From: Actinoplanes sandaracinus
GTDB taxonomy: Bacteria > Actinomycetota > Actinomycetes > Mycobacteriales > Micromonosporaceae
DNA length: 64,000 nucleotides
Assembly: GCF_030009775.1 (NCBI RefSeq)
Contig: NZ_JASCTH010000001.1
Location: 408,909 to 472,908, forward strand
Direction of reading: 5' to 3'
Positions 1 to 8,437 of this stretch are shown in pieces. The position numbers and the translations under genes are program-made. Every line of letters begins with the position of its first letter. The stretch's first letter is position 1. The notes beneath the pieces are model-generated. The model did not search any database, was not told where the DNA came from, and saw only the letters and a program-made list of their open reading frames with translations.

Positions 1-348
1 GTTGGCCGCCTGCGAGACGTGCAGCGGAGCGATCAGGTTCAGCTCGATGACCTTGGCGTGCAGTCGTGGCGACGCTGACGCGGCGGGCGCCTCGGGGCCG
101 CCGCCGGCATTGTTGATCAGCACATCGAGCCGCCCGAACCGGTCGGCCGCGGTCTTGATCAGCATCGCGGCCTGGGCCGGGTCGCGCACGTCGGCCCGCA
201 CCACGCCGGCGTCCGTGCCGGAGGCGGTGCGGCCGCACACCAGGACGTCGGCGCCGGCCGCCCGGAACGCCCGGGCGATGCTGGCGCCGATGCCGCGGGT
301 GCCGCCGGTGACCACCACGGCCCGGCCGGCGAAGTCGAGAGGGTCCAT
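1..348 (-). CDS. Short-chain dehydrogenase/reductase, 3' end cut off by window edge
   Basis: Reading leftward from an ATG at 348, the protein begins MDPLDFAGRAVVVTGG and continues with TGGTRGIGA, the glycine-rich NAD(P)-binding motif of classical SDRs. NNAGGG follows near residue 85. The frame is still open at base 1, so the catalytic YxxxK part lies outside the window. It is divergent from echA20 with a KstR2-like box between them, the same arrangement as the SDR genes Rv3548c/Rv3549c next to echA20 in M. tuberculosis. It probably oxidises or reduces a hydroxyl/keto group of a ring C/D (HIP-derived) CoA thioester; the exact step is not known. Confidence 0.85.
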   Translation of the reverse strand, partial: MDPLDFAGRAVVVTGGTRGIGASIARAFRAAGADVLVCGRTASGTDAGVVRADVRDPAQAAMLIKTAADRFGRLDVLINNAGGGPEAPAASASPRLHAKVIELNLIAPLHVSQAAN

Positions 349-370
349 ACCCGTCGATGCTAGCCACCCA

Positions 371-384
371 AGCAAGCGCTAGGT
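371..384. promoter_or_regulatory. KstR2-like operator
   Basis: AGCAAGCGCTAGGT fits the published KstR2 consensus AnCAAGnnCTTGnT with one mismatch (CTAG instead of CTTG). It lies between the divergent SDR (start 348) and echA20 (start 398), 13 bases before the echA20 GTG. A TetR-family KstR2, derepressed by HIP-CoA, is the expected ligand; no kstR2 gene is in the window. Confidence 0.65.
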
Positions 385-397
385 TAGCCTCGCAGTC

Positions 398-1135
398 GTG
401 GCGATTGAAGTGCGGCACGGCGCGGTCACCGAGGTGGTGATCGATTTTCCTCCGGTCAACGCGGTGCCGGCGGCCGGCTGGCATGCCCTCGCCGAGGCCG
501 TCACCACGGCCGGGGCCGATCCCGAGACCCGGGCGGTGGTGCTCGCCGCCGACGGCCGCGGCTTCTGCGCCGGAGTCGACATCAAGGAGATGCAGCGCAC
601 GGCCGGCCACGAGGCGCTGCTCGCCGCCAACCGGGGCTGCGCGGCGGCGTTCGCGGCGGTGTACGACTGCCCGGTCCCGGTGATCGCCGCCGTGCAGGGG
701 TTCTGCCTCGGCGGCGGGGTGGGCCTGGCCGGCAACGCCGACCTGGTGGTGGCCTCCGACGACGCCACCTTCGGGCTGCCCGAGGTCGACCGCGGGGCGC
801 TCGGCGCGGCCACCCACCTGGCCCGGTTGGTCCCCCACCAGTTGATGCGGACGATGGTCTACACCTGCCGACCGGTCACGGCGTGGGAGCTGCACCGGTT
901 CGGCACGGTCCTCGAGGTGGTCCCGCGCGCCGGGCTGCGGCGGGCCGCGCGCCGGGTGGCCGGTGAGATCGCGGCCAAGGATCCGGTGGTCATCCGCCGG
1001 GCCAAGGAGTCGCTGAACGGGATCGACCCGATCGACGTGAAGCGCTCCTACCGGTTCGAGCAGGGCTTCACCTTCGAGCTCAACCTCAACGGCGCCGGCG
1101 ATCGCGCCCGCCAGAGATTCGTGGACGGCGGCTGA
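398..1135 (+). CDS. echA20: Crotonase-fold hydrolase EchA20 (steroid ring D opening)
   Basis: A 245-aa crotonase-family protein, the usual EchA20 length. In M. tuberculosis EchA20 hydrolyses the five-membered ring D of the HIEC-CoA intermediate to give COCHEA-CoA. Visible features are the FCAGVDIKEM segment (about residues 55-64) and QGFCLGGGVGLAG (about 105-117), which form the oxyanion-hole/CoA region. The GTG start sits just after a KstR2-like box. It is followed 16 bases later by ipdA, giving the conserved order echA20-ipdA-ipdB-ipdC. The assignment rests on this order as much as on sequence, because crotonases are hard to separate by eye. Confidence 0.88.
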   Translation: MAIEVRHGAVTEVVIDFPPVNAVPAAGWHALAEAVTTAGADPETRAVVLAADGRGFCAGVDIKEMQRTAGHEALLAANRGCAAAFAAVYDCPVPVIAAVQGFCLGGGVGLAGNADLVVASDDATFGLPEVDRGALGAATHLARLVPHQLMRTMVYTCRPVTAWELHRFGTVLEVVPRAGLRRAARRVAGEIAAKDPVVIRRAKESLNGIDPIDVKRSYRFEQGFTFELNLNGAGDRARQRFVDGG

Positions 1136-1151
1136 GAAGGGAGGGCGGCCA

Positions 1152-1979
1152 GTGGACAGGGTCGTCAGCATCGAGGACGTGGCCGGTGAGATCCGCGACG
1201 GCATGACGGTCGGGATCGGCGGGTGGGGGTCGCGCCGCAAGCCGATGGCCCTGGTCCGGGCGATCGCGCGGTCCGGCCGCAAGGATTTGACGCTGGTCAC
1301 CTACGGCGGGCCGGACGTCGGCGTCCTCGTCGCCGCCGGCTGTGTCCGCCGGGTGGTCACCGGGTTCGTGTCGCTGGACAGCATTCCGCTCGAGCCGCAC
1401 TTCCGGCGGGCCCGCAGTGCCGGCACGGTTCTCCTGACCGAGTACGACGAGGGAATGCTCTACTGGGGGCTCCTCGCGGCCGCGAACCGGCTGCCGTTCC
1501 TGCCGATCCGCGCCGGCCTCGGCTCCGATGTCCTGCGTGTGAACCCGGAGCTGCGGACGGTCCGCTCCCCCTATGCCGACGGCACCGAGCTGGTCGCCAT
1601 GCCCGCGATCACGCTCGACGTCGCGATCGTGCACCTGAACCGGGCCGACGCCCACGGCAACGGGCGATACCTCGGCCCCGACCCGTACTTCGACGACCTG
1701 TTCTGCCTGGCCGCGAAACGCCGGTTCGTCACCTGCGAGCGGATCGTCAGCACCGCGGCTCTCATCGAGTCGGGCCCGCCACAGACCCTGCTGGTCAACC
1801 GGTCGATGGTGGACGGCGTGGTGGAGACCCCGCACGGCGCCCACTTCACCAGCTGTGTCCCCGACTACGACCGGGACGAGGCCTTCCAGCGCGAGTACGC
1901 GACCACCGACTGGGAGACGTTCCGGACCCGCTATCTCGACGGCGACGAGGCCGGCTATCAGAAGGCGGTAGCCCGGTGA
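1152..1979 (+). CDS. ipdA: COCHEA-CoA hydrolase, alpha subunit IpdA
   Basis: 275-aa member of the class I CoA-transferase alpha-subunit family. IpdAB is known to act as a retro-Claisen hydrolase rather than a transferase, opening ring C of COCHEA-CoA to MeDODA-CoA. The N-terminus has the typical GMTVGIGGWGSRRKP loop (residues 17-31). A TEYDEGM segment at 96-102 carries acidic residues near where the catalytic Glu of IpdA is expected (Glu105 in M. tuberculosis), but I cannot assign it without an alignment. The GTG start precedes DRVVSIEDVA. The stop codon overlaps the GTG of ipdB (GTGA), indicating coupled translation of two subunits of one enzyme. Confidence 0.92.
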   Translation: MDRVVSIEDVAGEIRDGMTVGIGGWGSRRKPMALVRAIARSGRKDLTLVTYGGPDVGVLVAAGCVRRVVTGFVSLDSIPLEPHFRRARSAGTVLLTEYDEGMLYWGLLAAANRLPFLPIRAGLGSDVLRVNPELRTVRSPYADGTELVAMPAITLDVAIVHLNRADAHGNGRYLGPDPYFDDLFCLAAKRRFVTCERIVSTAALIESGPPQTLLVNRSMVDGVVETPHGAHFTSCVPDYDRDEAFQREYATTDWETFRTRYLDGDEAGYQKAVAR

Positions 1980-2680
1980 CCGGCCCGGCGACCCGGGCGG
2001 AGACCTGCGTGGTGGCGTGCGCCGAGGCGTGGCGTGGCGACGGCGCGGTCCTGGCGAGCTTCGCGGGCCTGATCCCCCAGCTCGCCGCCCGGCTGGCCCA
2101 GCTCACCTTCGCCCCCGATCTGCTGGTCAGCGACGGTGAGGCCACCCTGCTGCGGGACGGGCAGGTGGAGGGCTGGCTGCCGTACCGGTCGGTGTTCGCG
2201 ATGGTCGCGGCCGGCACCCGGCACATGATGATGGGCGCGAGTCAGCTCGACCGCCTCGGCAACCAGAACATCTCCTGCGTCGGCCCCTGGGAACGGCCGA
2301 AATCTCAGCTCCTGGGCGTGCGCGGCGCTCCCGGCAACACGGTCAACCACCCGGTCAGCTACTGGATCCCCCGGCACTCGCCGCGGGTCTTCGTCGAGCG
2401 CGTCGACATGGTGTCGGGCGTCGGCCACGATCGCGGCGCCCACGAGATCCGCCTGGTCGTCACCGACCTCGCCGTCCTCGACTTCGCGACCCCCGACCGG
2501 TCGATGAGGCTGCGCTCGGTGCATCCCGGCGTCACGGTGGACGAGGTCGTCGCCGCCACCGGCTTCGCCCTGAGCATCCCCGATGACGTGCCGGAGACCC
2601 GCGAGCCGTCCGCCGACGAGCGGCGACTGATCCGCGAACACCTGGATCCGCGGGGCCTGCGGGAACGGGAGATCGCATGA
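1976..2680 (+). CDS. ipdB: COCHEA-CoA hydrolase, beta subunit IpdB
   Basis: 234-aa CoA-transferase beta-subunit homologue, partner of IpdA in cleaving ring C of the last cyclic steroid intermediate. The start is the GTG overlapping the ipdA stop; the reading frame is open for hundreds of bases upstream, but that part is a shadow of ipdA. The protein contains MMMGASQLDRLGNQNIS (about residues 83-99) and GAPGN (about 119), typical of this subunit. It ends in ATGA, overlapping the start of ipdC. Neighbours and size match Rv3552. Confidence 0.92.
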   Translation: MTGPATRAETCVVACAEAWRGDGAVLASFAGLIPQLAARLAQLTFAPDLLVSDGEATLLRDGQVEGWLPYRSVFAMVAAGTRHMMMGASQLDRLGNQNISCVGPWERPKSQLLGVRGAPGNTVNHPVSYWIPRHSPRVFVERVDMVSGVGHDRGAHEIRLVVTDLAVLDFATPDRSMRLRSVHPGVTVDEVVAATGFALSIPDDVPETREPSADERRLIREHLDPRGLREREIA

Positions 2681-3726
2681 GGACCGCGCTCACCGAGCTG
2701 CTCGGCTGCCGGCACCCGATCGTGCAGACCGGGATGGGCTACGTCGCCGGCGCCCGGCTGGTCTCCGCGGTCGCCGAGGCGGGCGGGTTCGGCATCGTCG
2801 CGTCGGCGACCATGAGCCTCGATCAGCTCCGCGACACGATCCACGAGATCAAGAGCAACACCGCGAATCCCTTCGGCGTCAACGTACGGGCGGACGCGCC
2901 CGACGCGGCGGCCCGCATCGACCTGCTGGTCCGGGAGAACGTCCGGCTCGCCTCGTTCGCTCTCGCCCCGGACCGGGACCTGATCCGCCGGTGCGCCGAC
3001 GGCGGAGTGCTGACCATGCCGTCGGTCGGTGCGCTCCGGCACGCCGAGAAGGTCGCCGGGTGGGGTGTGGACGCGGTGCTGGTGCAGGGCGGGGAGGGCG
3101 GCGGCCACACCGGGCCGGTGCCCACCATCCTGCTGCTGCCGCAGGTGGTGGACGCGGTGGACATTCCGGTGGTGGCGGCCGGCGGGTTCTTCGACGGGCG
3201 CGGGCTGCTGGCCGCCCTCGCCTATGGTGCGGCCGGCATCGCGATGGGCACCCGGTTCCTGCTCACGTCGGACAGTCCGGTCGGGGTACGGGTGAAGCAG
3301 CTCTACCTCGACGCCCCGGTGACCGGGACCGTGGTCACCACCAGCGTGGACGGGGTGCCGCACCGGGTGCTGCGTACGCCGTACATCGAAGGTCTCGAAA
3401 GATCGGGAAGGGTGAGCGCGCTGCTGCGGGCGACCCGGCACGCCGTCGCGTTCCGGCGTCTCGCCGGGCTCTCCTGGCCGGAGCTGGCGCGGGCCGGGCG
3501 GGCCGCGCGGCACGGACGGCGGATGAGCTGGGCGCAGACGCTGATGGCGGCGGGCACGCCGGTGCTGTTGCGCACGGCGATGGTGGACGGGCGGCCGGAG
3601 TTCGGGGTGATGTCCGCCGGCCAGGTCGCCGGGCTGATCGACGACCTGCCGTCGTGCGCCGAGCTGATCACCCGGATCATGAAAGAGGCCGATGAGGGGC
3701 TGGACCGGCTCACAGCCGTTCGATGA
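2677..3726 (+). CDS. ipdC: FMN-dependent oxidoreductase IpdC (nitronate monooxygenase fold)
   Basis: 349-aa TIM-barrel flavoprotein of the nitronate-monooxygenase/enoyl-reductase family. IpdC is required for the ring C/D step between the hydroxylated HIP-CoA derivative and HIEC-CoA. The FMN-phosphate signature is clear: QGGEGGGHTGP at about residue 130, then VVAAGGFFDGRGLLAAL and GIAMGTRF. It is the last gene of the echA20-ipdABC operon, with its start overlapping ipdB (ATGA). Its last 17 bases overlap the end of fadA6 on the other strand, so the two transcripts converge and overlap. A second family member lies at 24725. Confidence 0.9.
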   Translation: MRTALTELLGCRHPIVQTGMGYVAGARLVSAVAEAGGFGIVASATMSLDQLRDTIHEIKSNTANPFGVNVRADAPDAAARIDLLVRENVRLASFALAPDRDLIRRCADGGVLTMPSVGALRHAEKVAGWGVDAVLVQGGEGGGHTGPVPTILLLPQVVDAVDIPVVAAGGFFDGRGLLAALAYGAAGIAMGTRFLLTSDSPVGVRVKQLYLDAPVTGTVVTTSVDGVPHRVLRTPYIEGLERSGRVSALLRATRHAVAFRRLAGLSWPELARAGRAARHGRRMSWAQTLMAAGTPVLLRTAMVDGRPEFGVMSAGQVAGLIDDLPSCAELITRIMKEADEGLDRLTAVR

Positions 3727-4831
3727 TCGTCACGTTGGCCTGGCCGCCGCCCTCGCACATGGTCTGCAGACCGTACCGCCCGCCGCATCGTTCCAGCTCG
3801 TGCAGCAGGCCGACCATGAGCCGGGCGCCGGTTGCCCCGAGCGGGTGGCCGAGCGCGATCGCCCCGCCGTTGACGTTGACGCGTGCCGGGTCGGCGCCGG
3901 TCTCCCGCAGCCAGGCCAGCACGACGCTGGCGAAAGCCTCGTTGACCTCGAAACGGTCGATGTCGTCGACGGTGAGCCCGGTCCTGCGCAGGGCGTACGC
4001 GGTCGCCGGGATCGGCGCGGTGAGCATGAGCACCGGGTCGTCGCCGCGCGCCGAGACGTGGTGGATCCGCGCGCGAGGGCGGAATCCGTGGTCGCGGACC
4101 GCGCGGTCGTTGGCGATCAGCAGGGCGGCGGCGCCGTCGGCGATCTGGCTGGCCACGGCCGCGGTGGTGACCCCGCCGTCGCGCAGCGGCCGCAGCGCGG
4201 CCATCTTGGCGGCGCTGGTGTCCCGGCGCGGGCATTCGTCGCTTCCGGAACCGGCGATCTCGGTCGCGAACCTCTGCCCGTCGACCGCCCGGACGGCCTT
4301 CTCGTGGCTGCCCAGCGCGAACCGCTCCAGTTCCTCGCGGGTCAGGGACCACTTGGCGGCGATGTCGTCGGCGCTGCGGAACTGGGAGACCTCCTGGTCC
4401 TTGTACCGGTTCGCCCAGCCGTCGCTGCCCTGGTAGGGCCCGTCCGGAGCCATCGCGCTGCCGATCGGCACCCGGCTCATGTTCTGCACTCCCCCGGCCA
4501 CGATCAGGTCGGCCGTGCCGCTCATCACCGCCTGGGCGGCGAAGTGCACGGCCTGCTGGGACGACCCGCACTGCCGGTCCACGGTCACGCCGGGAACGTG
4601 TTCTGGAAGCCCCGCCGCCAGCCACGCCGTCCGGGCGATGTCGCCGGACTGGGGGCCGACCGTGTCGACGCAGCCGAAGACGACGTCGTCGACGGCGGCC
4701 GGGTCGGCCCCGGCGCGGTCGAGCAGCTCTGTGATCACGCCCGCGCCCAGATCAGCCGGATGCACGGCGGCGAACGCGCCGCCGCGGCGACCGACCGGGG
4801 TACGCACCGCGCCGACCAGATAGGCCTCCAC
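3710..4831 (-). CDS. fadA6: Beta-ketoacyl-CoA thiolase FadA6
   Basis: 373-aa thiolase. FadA6 is thought to thiolyse MeDODA-CoA, the IpdAB product, to MOODA-CoA and acetyl-CoA. The acylated Cys is Cys88 in VDRQCGSSQQ; NEAFAS and [14 protein letters not shown] carry the other active-site elements, and CEGGGQ the second Cys. I start at the GTG giving VEAYLVGAVRTPVG, because GGGGAGG lies 9 bases upstream; the frame could extend to a GTG at 4861 without a better ribosome site. A perfect KstR-type box lies 34 bases upstream. In M. tuberculosis fadA6 belongs to the KstR2 regulon, so control looks rewired here. Confidence 0.88.
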   Translation of the reverse strand: MEAYLVGAVRTPVGRRGGAFAAVHPADLGAGVITELLDRAGADPAAVDDVVFGCVDTVGPQSGDIARTAWLAAGLPEHVPGVTVDRQCGSSQQAVHFAAQAVMSGTADLIVAGGVQNMSRVPIGSAMAPDGPYQGSDGWANRYKDQEVSQFRSADDIAAKWSLTREELERFALGSHEKAVRAVDGQRFATEIAGSGSDECPRRDTSAAKMAALRPLRDGGVTTAAVASQIADGAAALLIANDRAVRDHGFRPRARIHHVSARGDDPVLMLTAPIPATAYALRRTGLTVDDIDRFEVNEAFASVVLAWLRETGADPARVNVNGGAIALGHPLGATGARLMVGLLHELERCGGRYGLQTMCEGGGQANVTIIERL

Positions 4832-4864
4832 TGTTGACGCCCTCCCCCACTGTCGCTTCACTAG

Positions 4865-4878
4865 TAGAACGTGTTCTA
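4865..4878. promoter_or_regulatory. KstR operator (perfect palindrome)
   Basis: TAGAACGTGTTCTA is a perfect 14-bp palindrome and an exact match to TnnAACnnGTTnnA. It lies between the divergent fadA6 and chsE2 starts and could repress both. A further half-site GTTCTA follows at 4886-4891. KstR releases DNA on binding CoA thioesters of cholesterol metabolites. Confidence 0.85.
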
Positions 4879-4914
4879 ACTTGCCGTTCTAACGTACCGG
4901 GATCGGGGCGGGAC

Positions 4915-6048
4915 ATGCACGTCGGATTCACACCGGCACAGGAGAAACTGCGGGCGTCGTTACGGGAGTACTTCGCCTCGCTCATGACACCCGCCCTGCG
5001 GGCTTCGCTCACCGACCCCACCGGGGAGTACGGCGACGGCGCCGCCTACCGGCAGATCGTGCGGCAGCTCGGACGCGACGGGTGGCTCACCATCGGCGGC
5101 CGGCCCCGCCTGGAGCAACTGATCTTCGCGGACGAGGCGGCGCTGGCCGGGGTGCCGGTGCCGTTCCTGACGCTCTACACGGTCGGGCCGACGATCGCCC
5201 GGCACGGATCGGCCGAGCAGCGCGCCACCCTCGTGCCACGGATCGAGGCCGGTGAGGTGCATTTCTCGATCGGCTACTCGGAGCCGTCCGCCGGCACCGA
5301 CCTGGCGTCGCTGCGGACGAGAGCGGTCCGCGACGGCGACGACTACGTGATCACCGGGCAGAAGATGTGGACCAGCCTGATCCAGTACGCCGACTACGTG
5401 TGGCTGGCCTGCCGCACCGATCCCGACGCGCCCCGCCATAAGGGACTGTCGATCCTGATCGTGCCGACCGACGCCCCCGGCTTCTCCTGGACGCCGGTGC
5501 GGACCGTCGCCGGGCCGTCCACCAGCGCCACCTACTACGACGACGTGCGCGTGCCGGTGACGGCGCTGGTCGGCGAGGAGAACCAGGGATGGCGGCTGAT
5601 CACCGACCAGCTCAACCACGAGCGGGTCGCGCTCACCTCGGCGGCGCCGCTGCAACGGGCGCTGCGGGAGGTCCGGGACTGGGCGGCCACGACCGGCGCC
5701 CTCGACCGCGAGTGGGTGCGGCTGCACCTGGCCCGGGTGCACGCCAAGACCGAGGCCCTGAAGCTGTTCAACTGGCGCGCCTGCGTGCAGGACGGCGCGC
5801 CGGCCGCACCACTCGCCTCCGCCGGGAAGGTGTACGGAACCGAACTGGCGATCGAGGCGTACCGGCTGCTCATGGAGGTGATCGGGCCCGCCGCGACGGT
5901 GCGGGAGGGATCGCCGGGTGCGGTGCTCGCCGGACGGATCGAGCGCATGTACCGGGCCTCACTGATCCTCACCTTCGGCGGCGGGGCCAACGAGGTGCAG
6001 CGCGACATCATCGCGGCCGGCGCGCTCGGCCTCCCGATCAAGCGATAG
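4915..6048 (+). CDS. chsE2: Acyl-CoA dehydrogenase, FadE29/ChsE2-like subunit
   Basis: 377 aa. Residue pattern and length fit FadE29 (ChsE2), which with ChsE1 forms an alpha2beta2 enzyme that desaturates the three-carbon steroid side chain (3-oxo-4-pregnene-20-carboxyl-CoA). Visible are IGYSEPSAGTDLASLRT (about 118-134), the middle-domain FAD/substrate motif, VITGQKMWTS, and TFGGGANEVQRDIIA near the C-terminus. It lacks the RxxFG flavin-binding arginine found in its partner, as expected for split dehydrogenases. The ATG at 4915 has GGGGCGGGAC before it and follows a KstR box. chsE1 starts 9 bases downstream. FadE30-type enzymes are the alternative. Confidence 0.82.
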   Translation: MHVGFTPAQEKLRASLREYFASLMTPALRASLTDPTGEYGDGAAYRQIVRQLGRDGWLTIGGRPRLEQLIFADEAALAGVPVPFLTLYTVGPTIARHGSAEQRATLVPRIEAGEVHFSIGYSEPSAGTDLASLRTRAVRDGDDYVITGQKMWTSLIQYADYVWLACRTDPDAPRHKGLSILIVPTDAPGFSWTPVRTVAGPSTSATYYDDVRVPVTALVGEENQGWRLITDQLNHERVALTSAAPLQRALREVRDWAATTGALDREWVRLHLARVHAKTEALKLFNWRACVQDGAPAAPLASAGKVYGTELAIEAYRLLMEVIGPAATVREGSPGAVLAGRIERMYRASLILTFGGGANEVQRDIIAAGALGLPIKR

Positions 6049-6057
6049 GAGCCGGCC

Positions 6058-6963
6058 GTGGACTTCTCGTTGAGTGACCCGTCGAAGGAGCTGGCCGGGC
6101 TGACCCGCGATCTCGCCGCCTCCGGGCGGCCCCTCTGGCCGGCCCTCGCCGAGTCGGGGGTGCTCGCCGCCGCGCTGCCGAAACGGGCCGGCGGCGAGGG
6201 TTACGGGCTGCCCGAGCAGTGCGCCGTCCTGATCGAGCTGGGCCGGGCCGCGGCCGACGTCCCCTACCTGCCGTCGATCGTCGCCGCGGCCTCGGCGATC
6301 GCCCATTTCGGCACGGACGAGCAGGTCACGTCCTGGGCCGCGCCCGCCGGCCGGGGCGAGCTGATCCTCACCGTCGCCCGTCCCGGCTCCACCCCGGCGG
6401 CCACCGAGGCCGCGCTGGTCCTGGTGCCCGGCCCGGACGGGGTCCGGCTGGCCTCCCGGAGTTCGGTGCAGGCCCAGGAGGTGTCCGGCAGCCCCGGCGC
6501 GGGCCTGGTCGCCTGCGATGCCGACGGTCCGATGATCGACGCGGCTGCCTGGCTGCGGACCCGGCTGACGATCGGCACCTGCGCGCTGCAGCTGGGCATC
6601 ACCGAACGCGCGCTGGAGATGACCGCCGCCTATGCCCGGGAGCGGATCCAGTTCGGCCGCCCCATCGGCTCGTTCCAGGCGGTGTCGCAACGCCTGGCCG
6701 ACGCGTGGATCGACGTGGAGGCGCTGCGACTGGCGCTCTGGCAGGCGGTGTACCGGCCGGAGCCCGCCGAGGTCGCCACCGCCGGATTCTGGGTGGCCGA
6801 GGCCGGGCACCGGGTGCTGCACGCCGCCGTCCATGTGCACGGCGGCGTCGGCATCGACATGGACCATCCGCTGCACCGGTACTTCCTGGCCGCCGAACAC
6901 CACGAGTTCTCGCTCGGCGGCGCCACCGCCCAACTTCTCGACCTGGCCGAGGTGCTGACGTGA
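6058..6963 (+). CDS. chsE1: Acyl-CoA dehydrogenase, FadE28/ChsE1-like subunit
   Basis: 301 aa, shorter than ordinary acyl-CoA dehydrogenases, as is FadE28 (ChsE1). It carries RIQFGRPIGSFQAV (about 199-212), the flavin-contacting arginine segment missing from the upstream subunit, and HGGVGIDMDHPLHRYF (about 261-276) resembling the ChsE1 C-terminal region. The two subunits are adjacent and in the same direction, supporting a heterotetramer acting on the propionyl side chain left after FadA5. It overlaps the next gene (GTGA). Confidence 0.8.
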   Translation: MDFSLSDPSKELAGLTRDLAASGRPLWPALAESGVLAAALPKRAGGEGYGLPEQCAVLIELGRAAADVPYLPSIVAAASAIAHFGTDEQVTSWAAPAGRGELILTVARPGSTPAATEAALVLVPGPDGVRLASRSSVQAQEVSGSPGAGLVACDADGPMIDAAAWLRTRLTIGTCALQLGITERALEMTAAYARERIQFGRPIGSFQAVSQRLADAWIDVEALRLALWQAVYRPEPAEVATAGFWVAEAGHRVLHAAVHVHGGVGIDMDHPLHRYFLAAEHHEFSLGGATAQLLDLAEVLT

Positions 6964-7820
6964 AATTCACCCTGGGAATCGCTCTGAGCCCGCTCGACCA
7001 GCTGACCGAGCTGGCCCGTACCGCCGAGGAATGTGGATTCGCCTCGATCGCCTTGCCGGACTCGCTGTTCTATTCGGAGCACGTCTCCGCGGACTACCCC
7101 TACACGCCGGACGGCAGCCGTTTCTGGAACGCCGACACGCCCTGGCCCGACCCGATGGTGGCGGCCGGCGCGATGGGGGCCGTCACGTCGCGGATCCGCT
7201 TCTACACCCAGGTCCTCAAACTGGACCCGCGGAACCCGCTGTTGCTGGCCCGGCAGATCGGGACGGTCGCGGTGCTCACCGGCAACCGTTTCGGCCTCGG
7301 TGTCGGTCTGGGCTGGTCGCCGGAGGAGTCGCACTGGTGCGGCGCCCCCTTCAAGGACCGCGGCGCCCGCGCCGACGAGGCCATCGAGATCATCCGCCGG
7401 ATCCTGGCCGGCGGCATGGTGTCCTTCCACGGCAAACACTTCTCGTTCGAGAAGCTGCAGATGAGCCCGGCGCCCACCGAGCCGGTCCCGTTCTACGTCG
7501 GCGGCCACTCCGAGCCCGCGCTGCGCCGGGCCGCCCGGATCGGCGACGGATGGTCGTCCGCGATGATCCGATTCGACGATCTGCGGGCCACGATCGACCG
7601 GCTCGCCTCGTTGCGCGCCGAGTACGGCCGGGCCGGACTGCCCTTCGAGATCCAGTCGGTCTGCATCGACCGGCCCGGCCTCGACGGCTTCCGGCAGCAG
7701 GCCGAGATCGGCGTGACCGACGCGATCGTGGTGCCGTGGCGGCGCTTCGACGCCCCGATCGAGGAGAAACGCGACGCTCTCCACCGCTTCGCCGAGAAGT
7801 TCATCACCAAAATGCCATGA
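6960..7820 (+). CDS. Luciferase-like (LLM) probable F420-dependent oxidoreductase
   Basis: 286-aa LLM-class flavin/F420 oxidoreductase. The N-terminus FTLGIALSPLDQLTELART and the central LTGNRFGLGVGLGWSPEE (about 106-123) are typical of F420-dependent members, as is YVGGHSEPALRRAAR (about 178-192). The gene begins with GTG overlapping the chsE1 stop, so it belongs to that operon. Rv3520c of the M. tuberculosis cholesterol region is a member of the same family and is the likely counterpart. Its substrate is not established; a steroid-ring or side-chain enone/alcohol step is inferred from context. Confidence 0.8.
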   Translation: MKFTLGIALSPLDQLTELARTAEECGFASIALPDSLFYSEHVSADYPYTPDGSRFWNADTPWPDPMVAAGAMGAVTSRIRFYTQVLKLDPRNPLLLARQIGTVAVLTGNRFGLGVGLGWSPEESHWCGAPFKDRGARADEAIEIIRRILAGGMVSFHGKHFSFEKLQMSPAPTEPVPFYVGGHSEPALRRAARIGDGWSSAMIRFDDLRATIDRLASLRAEYGRAGLPFEIQSVCIDRPGLDGFRQQAEIGVTDAIVVPWRRFDAPIEEKRDALHRFAEKFITKMP

Positions 7821-7891
7821 CGCCGGTACGCCGGGCGCCCGCGCTCGGTGAATCGCCGTCGCGACAACGCGGTGCGGTCGCTGCCGTCAGC

Positions 7892-8338
7892 TCACCAGCC
7901 GTGCAGCACCAGCGGCTCGCCGCGTCCCACGGCCGCCAGGGCCACGGCCACATAGTCCACGAGATCGGACGGCAGCGCCCGGTCGTCGGCCCACCGCAGC
8001 TCACTGCACTTGTCCGGCTCGGCGATCCCGGGTTCGCCGTCCCACCGGTCCACGGAGAAGAACAGGTGCAGGTACTCCCGGTCCCCGTCGTGCTCGGGGG
8101 CCGCGTGCATCAGCAGCGCCAGCCGGCAGCCACCCGGGTCGGCGTCGATCCCCAGTTCCTCGCGCAGCTCCCGCACCAACCCGGTGACGGCGTCCTCGCC
8201 ACCGTCGAGGTGGCCGGCGGGCAGGCTCCACTGCCCGTCCCGATAGCCGGTGCCATTGCGGCGCATCAGCAGCATCCGCTCCCGGTCGCGGAGGATCCCA
8301 TAGACGGCGACAGCGGCTCGGAACGGCTCGAAAGGCAC
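7892..8338 (-). CDS. Nudix hydrolase
   Basis: 148 aa with a complete Nudix box, GHLDGGEDAVTGLVRELREE (residues 42-61) followed by LGI, matching Gx5Ex7REUxEExGU, so the Mg2+-binding glutamates are present. It probably hydrolyses a nucleoside diphosphate derivative; the substrate cannot be told from sequence. The start is a GTG at 8338. It faces away from the 8438 gene with a 99-bp divergent spacer and marks the left edge of the accessory block that interrupts the steroid cluster. Confidence 0.85.
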   Translation of the reverse strand: MPFEPFRAAVAVYGILRDRERMLLMRRNGTGYRDGQWSLPAGHLDGGEDAVTGLVRELREELGIDADPGGCRLALLMHAAPEHDGDREYLHLFFSVDRWDGEPGIAEPDKCSELRWADDRALPSDLVDYVAVALAAVGRGEPLVLHGW

Positions 8339-8437
8339 CGCGGAACCCTATCGCCACCGTCCGCGCTCCTCCGGGGGAACCACCGGAAGCGGGGCGGAGG
8401 GCAGCCGGAACCCCCCGCGGCCAGGCATGATCACCGG

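Noticed and set aside
4886..4891. A second KstR box next to the one at 4865
   Set aside because: Only the half-site GTTCTA is present; AAC and GTT are 5 bases apart instead of 2.
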